From the IMG/VR virus record IMGVR_UViG_3300024054_000039, positions 1 to 35,787 of that record: DNA of 35,787 bases, one strand, 5' to 3'. This document shows, piece by piece, positions 21,032-29,506 of the stretch. Numbering within the stretch: position 1 is the stretch's first letter; every line of letters begins with the position of its first letter. The position numbers and the translations under genes were made by a program. The notes under the pieces are model-generated. The model had not been told where the DNA came from, did no database searches, and saw nothing but the letters and a program-made list of their open reading frames with translations. The DNA is from a virus.

Positions 21032-22060
21032 CTAAAAATCAAGTTTAGGTAGAGTTTTCCACAGGATATCCGAGATAGACGAGGATTGCTCTTTGCCCTC
21101 TAGCGTGATTTTGTTCTGCCGGCACTTATCATCAAGGAGAATTAGCGCACCCCTGTCTTTTGAAAGTATGGGTCGTAATTTACCTTGCATAATCCGACCA
21201 AATTGACCAGTTGTTTCGTTCCTCACCCACTTCAAATCATTGTAGTGGATAAATTTTGCTGTGTCCATAATTTTTTCGTTAAATGTTATTTTATACCCGA
21301 TATAATTGAACACAAAATCTTTGCCGTATTTCTTATCTCGTGTCGAATAGCTGTCGTCAATGAGATCTACGTCGCCCCCGTCTTCCTCGCCATAACACAT
21401 AACGGCATGATTAGTCATGCCGATTGGTTTCAACACTCCAGGCCCGTCGGCGTATCTGACAATGCACTGTAATGGCGAAGTCATCAGCCCCTTGCTTTTA
21501 TCCTCGACATAAAACCAGTTTATCGTTATCCGTTCCTCGAATTCCTTTGCCAAATCAAACATTTCCTGCGTTATCGCCTCACTATTGTAATATCCGCCTT
21601 TTGTCGGATCTGGGTTTTTATACTCGCCGACGTTCGTATATGGCAACATTTTTTCTGGTATCAGATATTTAGCCAAGGCATTATTGGCTTTATACTGATA
21701 TGTTCCAGTTAGCGGGACAATCTCTGCAAAATTGGCTGGCAACCTGTCGGAAAAATTAAAACTACCATTTTCGATATAGCCTTTTTCTCTGACCCAATTC
21801 TCGATTTCTTGCGGAATTGAGTTTGTCCAAAGATGATAATTGAGCAATGTTTCAATGCAGTCAGAACCACTGAATAAAGTGCAGGCACTGGTTTCATAAC
21901 CTTTATTCTGAATTTCGTGGCTTGGTCTGTATCTATCCCAATTTTTAAACACCATTAGGATAGGTAAATCGACCGCCGACGTAACGCCTGCGATCTGCGG
22001 GTTTGGCTCATATCCATGAATTACGCCCGAATATTCTTGTGGTATATCGTTTTTTTTCAT
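21032..22060 (-). CDS. Papain-like cysteine protease, tail module
   Basis: 342 aa. The sequence shows a papain-fold layout: nucleophile region YETSACTLFSG (Cys60), then NHAVMCYGEEDGG (His218) and VDLIDDSYS (Asp235/Asp236) where papain has its Asn. The N-terminal 40 residues have no signal peptide and look like a propeptide or virion-docking segment. It begins 1 base from the Gly-rich fibre gene and is the last late gene, so it is probably a virion or tail-tip component. It might cut host surface proteins or peptide cross-links, or process a tail protein. Catalytic assignment is by motif only. Confidence 0.7.
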   Translation of the reverse strand: MKKNDIPQEYSGVIHGYEPNPQIAGVTSAVDLPILMVFKNWDRYRPSHEIQNKGYETSACTLFSGSDCIETLLNYHLWTNSIPQEIENWVREKGYIENGSFNFSDRLPANFAEIVPLTGTYQYKANNALAKYLIPEKMLPYTNVGEYKNPDPTKGGYYNSEAITQEMFDLAKEFEERITINWFYVEDKSKGLMTSPLQCIVRYADGPGVLKPIGMTNHAVMCYGEEDGGDVDLIDDSYSTRDKKYGKDFVFNYIGYKITFNEKIMDTAKFIHYNDLKWVRNETTGQFGRIMQGKLRPILSKDRGALILLDDKCRQNKITLEGKEQSSSISDILWKTLPKLDF

Positions 22061-23170
22061 TTAAGCTTGAATTTGATAAACTAAGCCATCGGCACCGTTA
22101 TTCCCTACGTTTCCGTTGTTGCCAGGCGAACCAGCGCCAGTTTCCGTTCCGCCAATGCCATACGTTGCGCTCCCCGCTCCGCCGCTGGACTGAATAATTC
22201 CACTATTTGTTAGCGTCTTATAAATCAAATAAACGATGCCTCCTGTTCCGCCATTTCCTCCAGCCCCTCCTCCGCCACCACCGCCATTACCCCAGCCATT
22301 GCCACCATTAGCCCCGTTACCACCATTTCCGCCATTGGCCTGAATATATTTTCCTGAATTATTGATTATGGTATTTGCGCAGATAAAAACCACTCCACCG
22401 TTACCGCCATTTCCTCCAGCCCCTCCTCCGCCACCACCCTGTCCGGTTGCGTCCCATGTGCCTCCACCACCACCGCCTCCAGCCGACGCGCCATTTTGAT
22501 TGCTACTCGTATAAGCAACAAACGAAAGAGCGTCGGAAATATATGCCCACAAAATAGCGAATAAAAGTAAAAATGGTTTTTTAGTTGGGGCTGTTATCGC
22601 ACCTGCACCGCCAGCAGTAGAACTTCCGCCCCCCTTTGTTCCGCTTCCAACGCCATTTCCACCGCTTCCACCCGCCACGCCAGCGTTACCAGATGAACCA
22701 ATACATTGAGTTTTAGACGAAGGTGTTGTGCCCGTAGAATTTCCCGCATTTCCACCATCACTTTTTGCACCGCCTATCCCACCATCAGCTCCATTTAACC
22801 CGACATCACCGCCTGGTATTGTTCCTGCAGATAATGCAGAACCACCTGCCCCGCCAGTTCCTACCGCCCCTCTATTTGTGCTGTCGGCATTTCCGCCTAC
22901 ATTTCCGTTACTGCCATTATTTCCATTTCGTGCGATAGTCCCATTATTTATCAAAGTTCCTTTCACAAAAATACGGTATCCATTCGGATTAAGGGTATAA
23001 CCAGAATTAACAGTCAAATTGTTATAATACATATCACGAGCCAAATTAGTGTTGCTCGAAATCGTAACATTACCGTCTGAACCGTCCCCAAAAATATCAA
23101 CACCAATACCAGCAAAATTAGCATTTAAGTCTGAAGCATTTAATTTTTCTCCCGCATTCCAAGTTTTCAT
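22061..23170 (-). CDS. Glycine-rich tail fibre / adhesin
   Basis: 369 aa. An N-terminal MKTWNAGEKLNASDLNANF is the common phage tail-fibre start. About half of residues 80-360 are Gly, Asn and Ala in polyglycine-II-like stretches (GGGGGGG), as in T4-type gp38 adhesins. An unexpected hydrophobic segment (KKPFLLLFAILWAYISDALSF, near residues 195-215) interrupts the glycine region. A 35-bp exact repeat (22248-22282 and 22404-22438) offers a site for recombination. It lies between the hub-side tail genes and the protease and is probably part of the receptor-binding tip. Confidence 0.8.
   Translation of the reverse strand: MKTWNAGEKLNASDLNANFAGIGVDIFGDGSDGNVTISSNTNLARDMYYNNLTVNSGYTLNPNGYRIFVKGTLINNGTIARNGNNGSNGNVGGNADSTNRGAVGTGGAGGSALSAGTIPGGDVGLNGADGGIGGAKSDGGNAGNSTGTTPSSKTQCIGSSGNAGVAGGSGGNGVGSGTKGGGSSTAGGAGAITAPTKKPFLLLFAILWAYISDALSFVAYTSSNQNGASAGGGGGGGTWDATGQGGGGGGAGGNGGNGGVVFICANTIINNSGKYIQANGGNGGNGANGGNGWGNGGGGGGGAGGNGGTGGIVYLIYKTLTNSGIIQSSGGAGSATYGIGGTETGAGSPGNNGNVGNNGADGLVYQIQA
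22248..22282. repeat. 35-bp direct repeat in the Gly-rich fibre gene, copy 1
   Basis: Identical to 22404-22438. The repeats are in the same orientation and exactly 156 bp apart, so recombination between them would remove 52 codons in frame from the Gly-rich fibre. Confidence 0.9.
22404..22438. repeat. 35-bp direct repeat in the Gly-rich fibre gene, copy 2
   Basis: Second copy of the repeat at 22248-22282. Confidence 0.9.
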
Positions 23171-23203
23171 ATATTTATATAAATTAAATTATTAAATATG
23201 TGT

Positions 23204-23419
23204 TTAATCATTAAAATTTTCATCGTCTTTTTCTCTGAATTTCTGATCGCAATCCGAAGTCTTTTTGAGAAAATGAGCGGGGCGGTTTACCTCGTCAAAA
23301 TCCTCGACAACGCCGTCGAGTTCCGCTTTTTTTACCTTGTGCCTAAACCCCAAAAAACTGGTTATTTCGTATGCCTCGACTTCGTCGGCGACTTCAATTT
23401 TTAGTTTAAGTATTTTCAT
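23204..23419 (-). CDS. Small acidic protein in the tail module
   Basis: 71 aa starting at MKILKLKI (23419), which overlaps the upstream gene by 14 bases. The first part is a beta-alpha unit (KIEVADEVEAYEITSFLG); the rest is charged. Possibly a tail assembly accessory. No family recognised. Confidence 0.6.
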   Translation of the reverse strand: MKILKLKIEVADEVEAYEITSFLGFRHKVKKAELDGVVEDFDEVNRPAHFLKKTSDCDQKFREKDDENFND

Positions 23420-23549
23420 AAGATAATAAATCAATTTCTCTTTTTATTTGGTCTTGCTCACGGTCTGCTTTTTTAATTTCTTCCCGCAACCAAATTTTCC
23501 TTTTTTGCAGATCGCAGTATTTTTCGTTTAACTCCAAAATCTTTTCCAT
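23406..23549 (-). CDS. Short coiled-coil protein
   Basis: 47 aa starting at MEKIL (23549), after the stop of the previous gene; the longer frame overlaps that gene and is rejected. The whole protein is a heptad-patterned, Lys/Glu-rich helix (LREEIKKADREQDQIKREID). Its small size and position suggest a tail assembly accessory. Confidence 0.6.
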   Translation of the reverse strand: MEKILELNEKYCDLQKRKIWLREEIKKADREQDQIKREIDLLSYENT

Positions 23550-23553
23550 ACGA

Positions 23554-24117
23554 TTAAACGCTCGCAAAGGTGTATTTGCAAGAAACAACCAACACGACCA
23601 AGTTAGTTTTTACCCAGTTTAAGCCAGCTAAGTGCGTCCATAACTGCCCTGTATTAGCCGAAGCCGTCCCGTCAATCACGTTGCCGAACTCCTTATATGT
23701 GCCTTGGCACTCTCCCTCGGTAAAATAAGCCGTCAAATAGGCGATATTCGAGCTATCAGTCGCCGAAGCAACGTTGTTTCGATATGCCTCGGTCGCTAAT
23801 TGAGTGTCGCTCGCCGTAGCCGTTGTCGTTCCAGTCCCTAAAAGCATTTTATTTATAGTCCCTGTGTATGTCGTAACCCCGGTCAATCTCTTGATTACCG
23901 CATTAAACCCAGCGTTGCAAACGACGTTTTTGTGTTCATCAACTTTGTAAAGACGTCCTAGCTGATAATTACGCATAATCTCTGGTTTTTGCTCCCGCCT
24001 TGATAGCAAAAACTTGTTCAAGGCGATCTGCCAATCTTTCAATTTTGACTGGTCGTAAAATTCGGCTTTAATCTCGCCTAGGATTTTTATATTTTCTGTT
24101 AATTGTGCTGTTTGCAT
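23554..24117 (-). CDS. Tail-associated protein
   Basis: 187 aa after AAAAATATG. A charged helical N-terminus (10-60) is followed by a beta-rich C-terminal domain from about residue 78: VCNAGFNAVIKRLTG, NKMLLGTGTTTATASDTQLATEAYR, YFTEGECQGTYKEFG. This pattern (a short GTG-Thr segment, then an ET/Y...EFG end) is typical of small phage tail-tip or fibre proteins. It lies between the hub and the fibres. Exact role not established. Confidence 0.7.
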   Translation of the reverse strand: MQTAQLTENIKILGEIKAEFYDQSKLKDWQIALNKFLLSRREQKPEIMRNYQLGRLYKVDEHKNVVCNAGFNAVIKRLTGVTTYTGTINKMLLGTGTTTATASDTQLATEAYRNNVASATDSSNIAYLTAYFTEGECQGTYKEFGNVIDGTASANTGQLWTHLAGLNWVKTNLVVLVVSCKYTFASV

Positions 24118-24127
24118 ATTTTTATAT

Positions 24128-25621
24128 TTAAGATAAATAACTACCGTCTAATAAAAACTCTCTTTTCGGGTCGCTGTGCCCTGTTGGCACATACGGGGCG
24201 AGGACGAAATCAGGTGGCGTGTTCGCCCCGAACGGGTCAACCACAATGTCTTCCGTGACGTTCACCTGCTCGTCTACTTGATTAATTGTAGTCAATGTTA
24301 TTTCTTCCGTAACTCTTATTTGTTCAGAAACCGAATAGCTTTTTTCAAGTACTTCGTTATCGTTCAAAACAATCTCGTCGGCACTCGATAGCAACAACTG
24401 CTGCAAGAAATTGATAATGCCCATTGTCCTCTGCGTGGCAATCTCTACTTCCCAAATTCCCGTGTCCTTGCCGAACATACGGAAATTGACCCGCTGTATC
24501 AAAAAGCTTTCCACCAATCCAATACCAGCCAAATTGACGCTGATAGTCTGACCACTGAACAATCCAGCACGGTATGTCCTGAAACCGCCATTACGTAGAC
24601 TATTGGCATAAGCGTCTAATTGAGCCAAGGCGAACTGCTGGGCTTCCTCGCTGGTCTTAATACTCTTATTAATCTTCTTGAACTCGAACACGCCATTTTT
24701 TGAAATACTTGAAGCGTCCTCAACCAAAACGATAATCGGTATCAATGGATAACCAGTCAAAACAACTGCCTGACCGTTGGTCGGTGGTGTGCCAAAGCGA
24801 ATATATTTTTGTTCGTAGTTCCAATAGCAATCGAAGCCAGTGGTGTCGATATTATCAATGCCCACCGTCTTGTTCGCACCAGCAACCGTTACGGTCGGAA
24901 GGTTGGCGAACTTATAGTCAGTACCGAAGTTGGCTTGGTTTCCGTCGGCAGTCCAGTACTTAGAGCGGGAAACGGTCGCAGTCTTTTCACCGCCCCTGAT
25001 AGTGACACGGTTTTTCAACTGCGTGTTGTCTTCACGATAACTGAAACTATCGTCAATGAAGTTACCGCTGTCGTCTGATAAAGAAAACGGTGCGGCTTCT
25101 TGGCTCTTAGGAAAGAAATGAACATCCTTGTTGTAATCTATGTACCAAGAATAGTTTACCTGCTCGGCCAACTGTTGAAGTGCTTGACTGACGCTCACGC
25201 TGTTGAACGCTATACTTTTAACATTGGTCGGGCAAGTAACGTTTGTGGTTGTAATGCCAGTACAATAGGTAGTGATAATGTCCTGAATTATGGCCGTGAC
25301 GGTTATATTATTATATCGCTCGGTGACCAACTGGCGATCAAGCTCGATTTGCCAATCCTTACAAATTACCTTGGTGGTCTTAGTCTTTTTGACATACGTG
25401 AAATCAAGGCTAATAACCTTACCAGAAAAAAGCTTAGTCGCCCCGTCCAAAATATCAATGGTATCATTAACGTTGATTGAAGCGGTCTTCGTGCCGTAGG
25501 TCTTTATTGCAAAAGTGGCTGTATTAACTATGTCGTTGATATTGTCTTCAATACCCAAAGTAGACCAATCAATCAGGTCTTTTCGGTCAGTTCCATTAAT
25601 TTTGACTTGTAGATTAAGCAT
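24128..25621 (-). CDS. Tail hub / distal tail protein
   Basis: 497 aa directly after the tape measure (1 base apart). Residues 1-90 are a beta-rich domain with WSTLGIEDNINDIVNTATF and DTIDILDGATKLFSGKV, similar to hub domains of the gp27/late-control-D type. Residues 110-200 form a second domain (ITVTAIIQDIITTYC...SVSQALQQLAEQVNYSWYID), as in baseplate hub LysM-like modules. The C-terminus has repeats of EQ(I/V)xVTE(E/D)I. Role: terminates the tube and connects it to the fibres. Family naming is by eye. Confidence 0.75.
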   Translation of the reverse strand: MLNLQVKINGTDRKDLIDWSTLGIEDNINDIVNTATFAIKTYGTKTASINVNDTIDILDGATKLFSGKVISLDFTYVKKTKTTKVICKDWQIELDRQLVTERYNNITVTAIIQDIITTYCTGITTTNVTCPTNVKSIAFNSVSVSQALQQLAEQVNYSWYIDYNKDVHFFPKSQEAAPFSLSDDSGNFIDDSFSYREDNTQLKNRVTIRGGEKTATVSRSKYWTADGNQANFGTDYKFANLPTVTVAGANKTVGIDNIDTTGFDCYWNYEQKYIRFGTPPTNGQAVVLTGYPLIPIIVLVEDASSISKNGVFEFKKINKSIKTSEEAQQFALAQLDAYANSLRNGGFRTYRAGLFSGQTISVNLAGIGLVESFLIQRVNFRMFGKDTGIWEVEIATQRTMGIINFLQQLLLSSADEIVLNDNEVLEKSYSVSEQIRVTEEITLTTINQVDEQVNVTEDIVVDPFGANTPPDFVLAPYVPTGHSDPKREFLLDGSYLS

Positions 25622-25622
25622 A

Positions 25623-27719
25623 TTATGGCAGCAAAGTATTCTGCTTTAATTTATTTACTAATAAATTACCAACCTTTTCAGCGGATTTGTCGTCAAGGAA
25701 GGTGTTGCCCTGAATAGTAACGTTGATAGCCTTAGCGTTGCCAAGGGCGGTAAGACGCTGGTTAATGTCCGCACCGCTAATCGTGTTGCTAGTAGTACCG
25801 CTTTTGGCACGGCTGATTGCGGCGGCAAGGGCGTTCCAGCGTTGAATTTCACGATTAACGCTATCGACAGTTTGCCTTTCACCTTCAAGCAAGAAGCGGG
25901 TGGCTTGCTTTTGGGCTTCGTCCTGTATCTCTTTCAATTTGGCATACTTAGCCAATTCCATTTTCAATTCACCTTCAAGCTTCTTACGCTGGACTTCATA
26001 GTCCTGTGCCATTAAAATCTGCTTTTGGTTAAGTTCCTCAATCTGACGTTCAAACTCGGTCAGGCCAGCAATACGACGTGCTTCTTTTACTTCGTTAAGA
26101 TAGGCGATTTCAATGGTTTTTTTAGCATTCAAGGCTTCTTGCTCACGTTGTAACTGGCTTTGAAGCTGGTTACGTTTGTCGGCGTCGTCTTCCTTAGCAA
26201 TGTTGGCTTTCAGTTCAGAAACCTTTTGTTCTTGCTCGACATAGGCGGTAGCGTAATCCTTACGCATACCAAGTTCGTCTTTGGCCTGTTTGACCATTAA
26301 TTCGTTGAGTTTGTCGGTTATTTCAACGATTTTGGTCTTTGTAGCCCCCATAGCGTCATTAACCTCGTTGAATGTACCTTTTACCTTGTCAGCATAGCTA
26401 GTGAGCTTGTCGGCCATTTTCTTGGCTTCGTCTGTACCCTTCTTGCTGCCCTCGACAATATCATTGGTAGCCTTGGTAGCGGCTTCGCCCAACTTGCCAT
26501 ATTCGGTCTTGATTTTAGTAAATCCGCTTTGGGTAAAGAACTCACCAACCGCACCTGCGGCCTGACCCCAAGCCTGACCAACGAAATCGGTTGTGGCCTT
26601 ATTGTTGACGCTGAAACGATTAAATTCGGCGGTCGTATTCTGTAACGCACCCGCAAACATTGTCTTGATAGTATTGCCAGCTTCGGTGAAGTTCCCAGTC
26701 ATTGCCTGACCGATAGCCCTGAAAACAGACTGTAATTGAGTTCCAAAACTTTTGAAATTGTTTATTCCGTCCTTAACCAAGGCGTACAACAACTTAGCCA
26801 CGTCGATAATCGTAGCCCCGAAACCAACGAAGGTCTTAATCACGGCGTTGACCATTAAGCCAAGAGCTTTGAAAAACGTAATAAGCCCGTAGATAGTGCG
26901 GCCAACATAATTAAAGCCTTTTGCGTCTGCTTGTAACCAATTCAAAATCTGTGCCAACTTATCAACGGCCATATTAGCGAATACCAACAATCCTTGACCT
27001 TGTATTCTTAAAAATACTTCCCAAGCACCTCTGATATTAGAAACACGACCCAAAAAAGTCTTGCTTTGTTCTTCCATTAATTTTCCGTTTTTGCTGGCTT
27101 GGCCGTAGTTGGCTTCCATAACTTTATTCAAGTCATTATACCCAATTTTGCCCTGCTCAATCATTTTGCTAATTTCATTAGTTGTCTTGCCCATACTTTC
27201 GGCCAGCAACTTGGTGATAGGTATGCCGGCGTTAAAGAATTGTAGGACTTCTTGACCCATTAACTTTCCCTTGACCTGAACCTGACCGAAAGCATTTACC
27301 ATTTGGTTAAGTGGGACTTTAGTCAATGAAGCGGCAGTGCCAAGCATTGTCATTTGCGGAATAATATCGGCGGCGGCAGTTCCATACGCTAATAAGCTTC
27401 TAGCACCAGCTTCGACTTCTGGTAAATCAAAAGGTGTTATATTGGCAAAGTCTTCCAACTGCTTCAAGAGCGTGTTGGCTTGTGCGGCACTTCCAAGCAT
27501 ATTGGAAAACGCAACCCTTGTCTGTTCAAAGCGGGCGGCACTGTCAATCATTTGCTTCCCCAAAAACGCAAAACCACCGGCAACGGCAGTAAGTGCCAGT
27601 CCAACTCCGGTGATACCTCCGCCAAATCCCTTAGCCTCATTGCCAACTTTATGAAAAGTTTGCGTAGCCTCGTCTTTGGCTTCAATAACTATTTGCATTG
27701 TTTTTCTTGCGTCTGCCAT
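25623..27719 (-). CDS. Tape measure protein
   Basis: 698 aa. Residues 30-50 contain a Gly-rich hydrophobic stretch and 60-260 match the TP901 tape-measure domain (LLKQLEDFANITPFDLPEVEAGARSLLAYG, FGQVQVKGKLMGQEVLQFFNAG). There are hydrophobic helices near 245-330, then a long coiled coil (about 460-620, ELKANIAKEDDADKRNQLQSQ). The family sets tail length at roughly 0.15 nm per residue, so a tail of about 100 nm is expected. It follows the frameshifted chaperone, which is its normal partner. Confidence 0.93.
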   Translation of the reverse strand: MADARKTMQIVIEAKDEATQTFHKVGNEAKGFGGGITGVGLALTAVAGGFAFLGKQMIDSAARFEQTRVAFSNMLGSAAQANTLLKQLEDFANITPFDLPEVEAGARSLLAYGTAAADIIPQMTMLGTAASLTKVPLNQMVNAFGQVQVKGKLMGQEVLQFFNAGIPITKLLAESMGKTTNEISKMIEQGKIGYNDLNKVMEANYGQASKNGKLMEEQSKTFLGRVSNIRGAWEVFLRIQGQGLLVFANMAVDKLAQILNWLQADAKGFNYVGRTIYGLITFFKALGLMVNAVIKTFVGFGATIIDVAKLLYALVKDGINNFKSFGTQLQSVFRAIGQAMTGNFTEAGNTIKTMFAGALQNTTAEFNRFSVNNKATTDFVGQAWGQAAGAVGEFFTQSGFTKIKTEYGKLGEAATKATNDIVEGSKKGTDEAKKMADKLTSYADKVKGTFNEVNDAMGATKTKIVEITDKLNELMVKQAKDELGMRKDYATAYVEQEQKVSELKANIAKEDDADKRNQLQSQLQREQEALNAKKTIEIAYLNEVKEARRIAGLTEFERQIEELNQKQILMAQDYEVQRKKLEGELKMELAKYAKLKEIQDEAQKQATRFLLEGERQTVDSVNREIQRWNALAAAISRAKSGTTSNTISGADINQRLTALGNAKAINVTIQGNTFLDDKSAEKVGNLLVNKLKQNTLLP

Positions 27720-27727
27720 ATAGAAGT

Positions 27728-28248
27728 TTAAAAGTCTTTAATTTTGCTCTGTTCTTTTCTTATTCGCTTGCTCTCCAACTCCATAATCTTCAAAAAAACT
27801 CTAATAACCTGACTGTCCTGCCGGTCAAGTTCTTCCGGCGTCCAGCCAAACTTCTCGCAAAGCAAATAATCTTCGTATTCGGGCAAAGGTTTTTCAACGG
27901 AAACGCCGAATACAATAAGGTCTTCCAGCGTTTCCTCTAATTCAAAGGGCGGTTATCACCCCTAATTTCGTCAATAGAACTAATAATTTTATCCACATCT
28001 CTTGCGTCCATAGCGTCCAAGGTTTCAATAGTAACCGGCAATTCAGCTCCGTTCACGGTAATTTTCTCAATCATTCCAATAAGGGCGGTGTCGTTCGCCT
28101 TATCCATAGCCTCCGGCTTAAATCCCTTGGCTACGCCTAAACTGTCAAAATCCACATTTTCGGTCAAAATGCGGGTAATCTCTTTTTTTAGTTTGCGTGT
28201 GTAAATCTCTTTGACTTCCACTACGCCGTTTGTAATGTTCACAATCAT
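27728..28248 (-). CDS. Tail assembly chaperone, -1 frameshift product (gpGT-like)
   Basis: Slipping one base back on CCCTTTG (27943-27949, zero-frame codons CCT TTG) opens a second frame for 71 residues to the TAA at 27728, giving about 173 aa in all. The extension (ELEETLEDLIVFGVS..., then YEDYLLCEKFGWTPEELDRQ and a basic C-terminal helix) resembles the T domain of gpGT, which recruits tail-tube subunits. The T frame has no good start codon, which supports expression by frameshifting. It stops 8 bases before the tape-measure start. Confidence 0.85.
27937..28248 (-). CDS. Tail assembly chaperone, short form (gpG-like)
   Basis: 103 aa, unframeshifted product between the tail-tube and tape-measure genes. 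Residues 1-15 are beta (MIVNITNGVVEVKEI) and the rest is helical. In lambda and relatives gpG coats the tape measure while the tube polymerises. It ends at TAG (27937), six bases after the slippery heptamer CCCTTTG at 27943-27949. Confidence 0.8.
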   Translation of the reverse strand: MIVNITNGVVEVKEIYTRKLKKEITRILTENVDFDSLGVAKGFKPEAMDKANDTALIGMIEKITVNGAELPVTIETLDAMDARDVDKIISSIDEIRGDNRPLN

Positions 28249-28271
28249 AGGTTTAATTTACTTATTAAGAA

Positions 28272-28305
28272 ACGGGGTAAGAGTAATGGCGTACCCTTAC
28301 CCCGT
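28272..28305 (-). terminator. Hairpin after the tail-tube gene (partial terminator or attenuator)
   Basis: A perfect 10-bp stem, ACGGGGTAAG/CTTACCCCGT, with a 14-nt loop lies 8 bases after the tail-tube stop. The minus strand continues TTTCTT, a short T-rich tail. It could lower expression of the chaperone and tape measure relative to the tube protein, which is needed in many more copies. Confidence 0.6.
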
Positions 28306-28312
28306 GTTATGC

Positions 28313-29284
28313 TTAGTAGCTGGTCTTCGTGTTGGTCAGCAAGGCGGTAATCATTTTGCTGTCAGCAGAAGAAAAGTAAGCCTTGAAGTTCAATGACTGG
28401 GTAACAATGCCCTTCAAGTCACGCTTCAATGAGTACTCGACGAACTTGGCGTTTGCCAAATCAATCTGCAACCCTGGGTTTGAAGAAGCACCGATTGTAA
28501 CGTCGGTATTCTGTAAGTCAATTCGCATTGCCTTCTTCGTGCCAGCCAAGGACAAAGCCTTGTAGGTAGCGTCGTCGTAGGTCAATTCTACGCTTCCGCT
28601 AACGGAAATCTGGCCGTTGTAGAAGTCTGACGGGTCTAAAGCACCAAGAACGTCGTCAGCTTCAACACCCTTGGAAATTTTTAGGTTCATACTGCGAAGG
28701 ACAATCGGTGAAGCGGCGGTCAAGCCAGTTAAATCGTTGGCGATCTTGAACACTGCGTGCTTGCCGATAAATATATTTTCAGCGATATATGCTGGCGAAG
28801 TGACGCTGGCCGCACCCTTCTTTCCTTTGAACTCGGCGATAAACTTGGCATATTCTTTTTGAGAATATTGAAGTTCAAGGTCGCTAACCATACAGTTAGG
28901 GAAAGCAAGGTGCTCGTTAGCACCGTTCTTAATATCAACGGTCAAAGACTGGTGCTGTGCGGACTGATTGACGCTGAACGTGTGGTTGTAAGCGGTGGTT
29001 TCCTTAACGGCACTGTTTACAGAACCAAGGGTGGCAAGCAAAATAAGACCGATAGACTGGTCTGAAATGTTGCCTTCGATTTTACCTTCTGCCCATTTCT
29101 TAATTACGTCAGCACCGTCGCTGTCCTCGATAACGCCGTTGCTCTGCTCGTTGGTCACGTAGTCAACCTTGTCGTCAAAGTCGACTGATAATTGTTTAAG
29201 CCAAAACCCAGGGGTAACCGCCGTGCCACGCACGGTTTCTTTACCAATACCTACGTTGACTTGTCTGCCGATAATTTTAGCCAT
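28313..29284 (-). CDS. Major tail tube protein
   Basis: 323 aa. The N-terminus (GIGKETVRGTAVTPGFWLKQLSVDF) matches the phage tail tube family, whose start carries a conserved GKET..GTAV.P segment. Beta-strand content is high and no sheath gene is nearby, so this is a non-contractile tail. It precedes the chaperone and follows the tail terminator, the normal order. A hairpin follows its stop. Confidence 0.88.
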   Translation of the reverse strand: MAKIIGRQVNVGIGKETVRGTAVTPGFWLKQLSVDFDDKVDYVTNEQSNGVIEDSDGADVIKKWAEGKIEGNISDQSIGLILLATLGSVNSAVKETTAYNHTFSVNQSAQHQSLTVDIKNGANEHLAFPNCMVSDLELQYSQKEYAKFIAEFKGKKGAASVTSPAYIAENIFIGKHAVFKIANDLTGLTAASPIVLRSMNLKISKGVEADDVLGALDPSDFYNGQISVSGSVELTYDDATYKALSLAGTKKAMRIDLQNTDVTIGASSNPGLQIDLANAKFVEYSLKRDLKGIVTQSLNFKAYFSSADSKMITALLTNTKTSY

Positions 29285-29298
29285 ATGTTTGTATTAAA

Positions 29299-29460
29299 TT
29301 AATTCTTAATTAAGATTGCTTTTAATTTTTCCAAAGCTTCTTCATAGGAAGTTGCTTTTACGGTTACACCGTGCTCGGGGAAAGAATAACTATTCTGAAC
29401 CCCACCTTTGGTTTCCACCTTGTCGGTTTCAACCGCCTTGTTTTTGTATGCTTCTTTCAT
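29299..29460 (-). CDS. Small protein between tail terminator and tube
   Basis: 53 aa, too short for usual gene calls. The central YSFPEHGVTVKATSYEEALEKLKAIL suggests a short beta hairpin followed by a helix. Its start follows a weak promoter-like sequence and the stop is 14 bases before the tube gene. Role unknown. Confidence 0.6.
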   Translation of the reverse strand: MKEAYKNKAVETDKVETKGGVQNSYSFPEHGVTVKATSYEEALEKLKAILIKN

Positions 29461-29477
29461 AGTAGTTAATTAGATTA

Positions 29478-29506
29478 ATTATAATAATTGATAAAGTACT
29501 TGGCAG
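29478..29506 (-). promoter_or_regulatory. Weak promoter-like sequence before tail-tube region
   Basis: CTGCCA (29501-29506) and a consensus TATAAT (29478-29483) are 17 nt apart, without the TG(C/G) extension shared by the other promoters. It overlaps the end of the tail terminator gene, in an A/T-rich stretch, so chance is a real alternative. Confidence 0.3.

Noticed and set aside
22728-23000. Plus-strand open frame rich in Pro opposite the fibre gene
   Set aside because: It is the antisense of Gly-rich codons, a usual artefact of GGN repeats.
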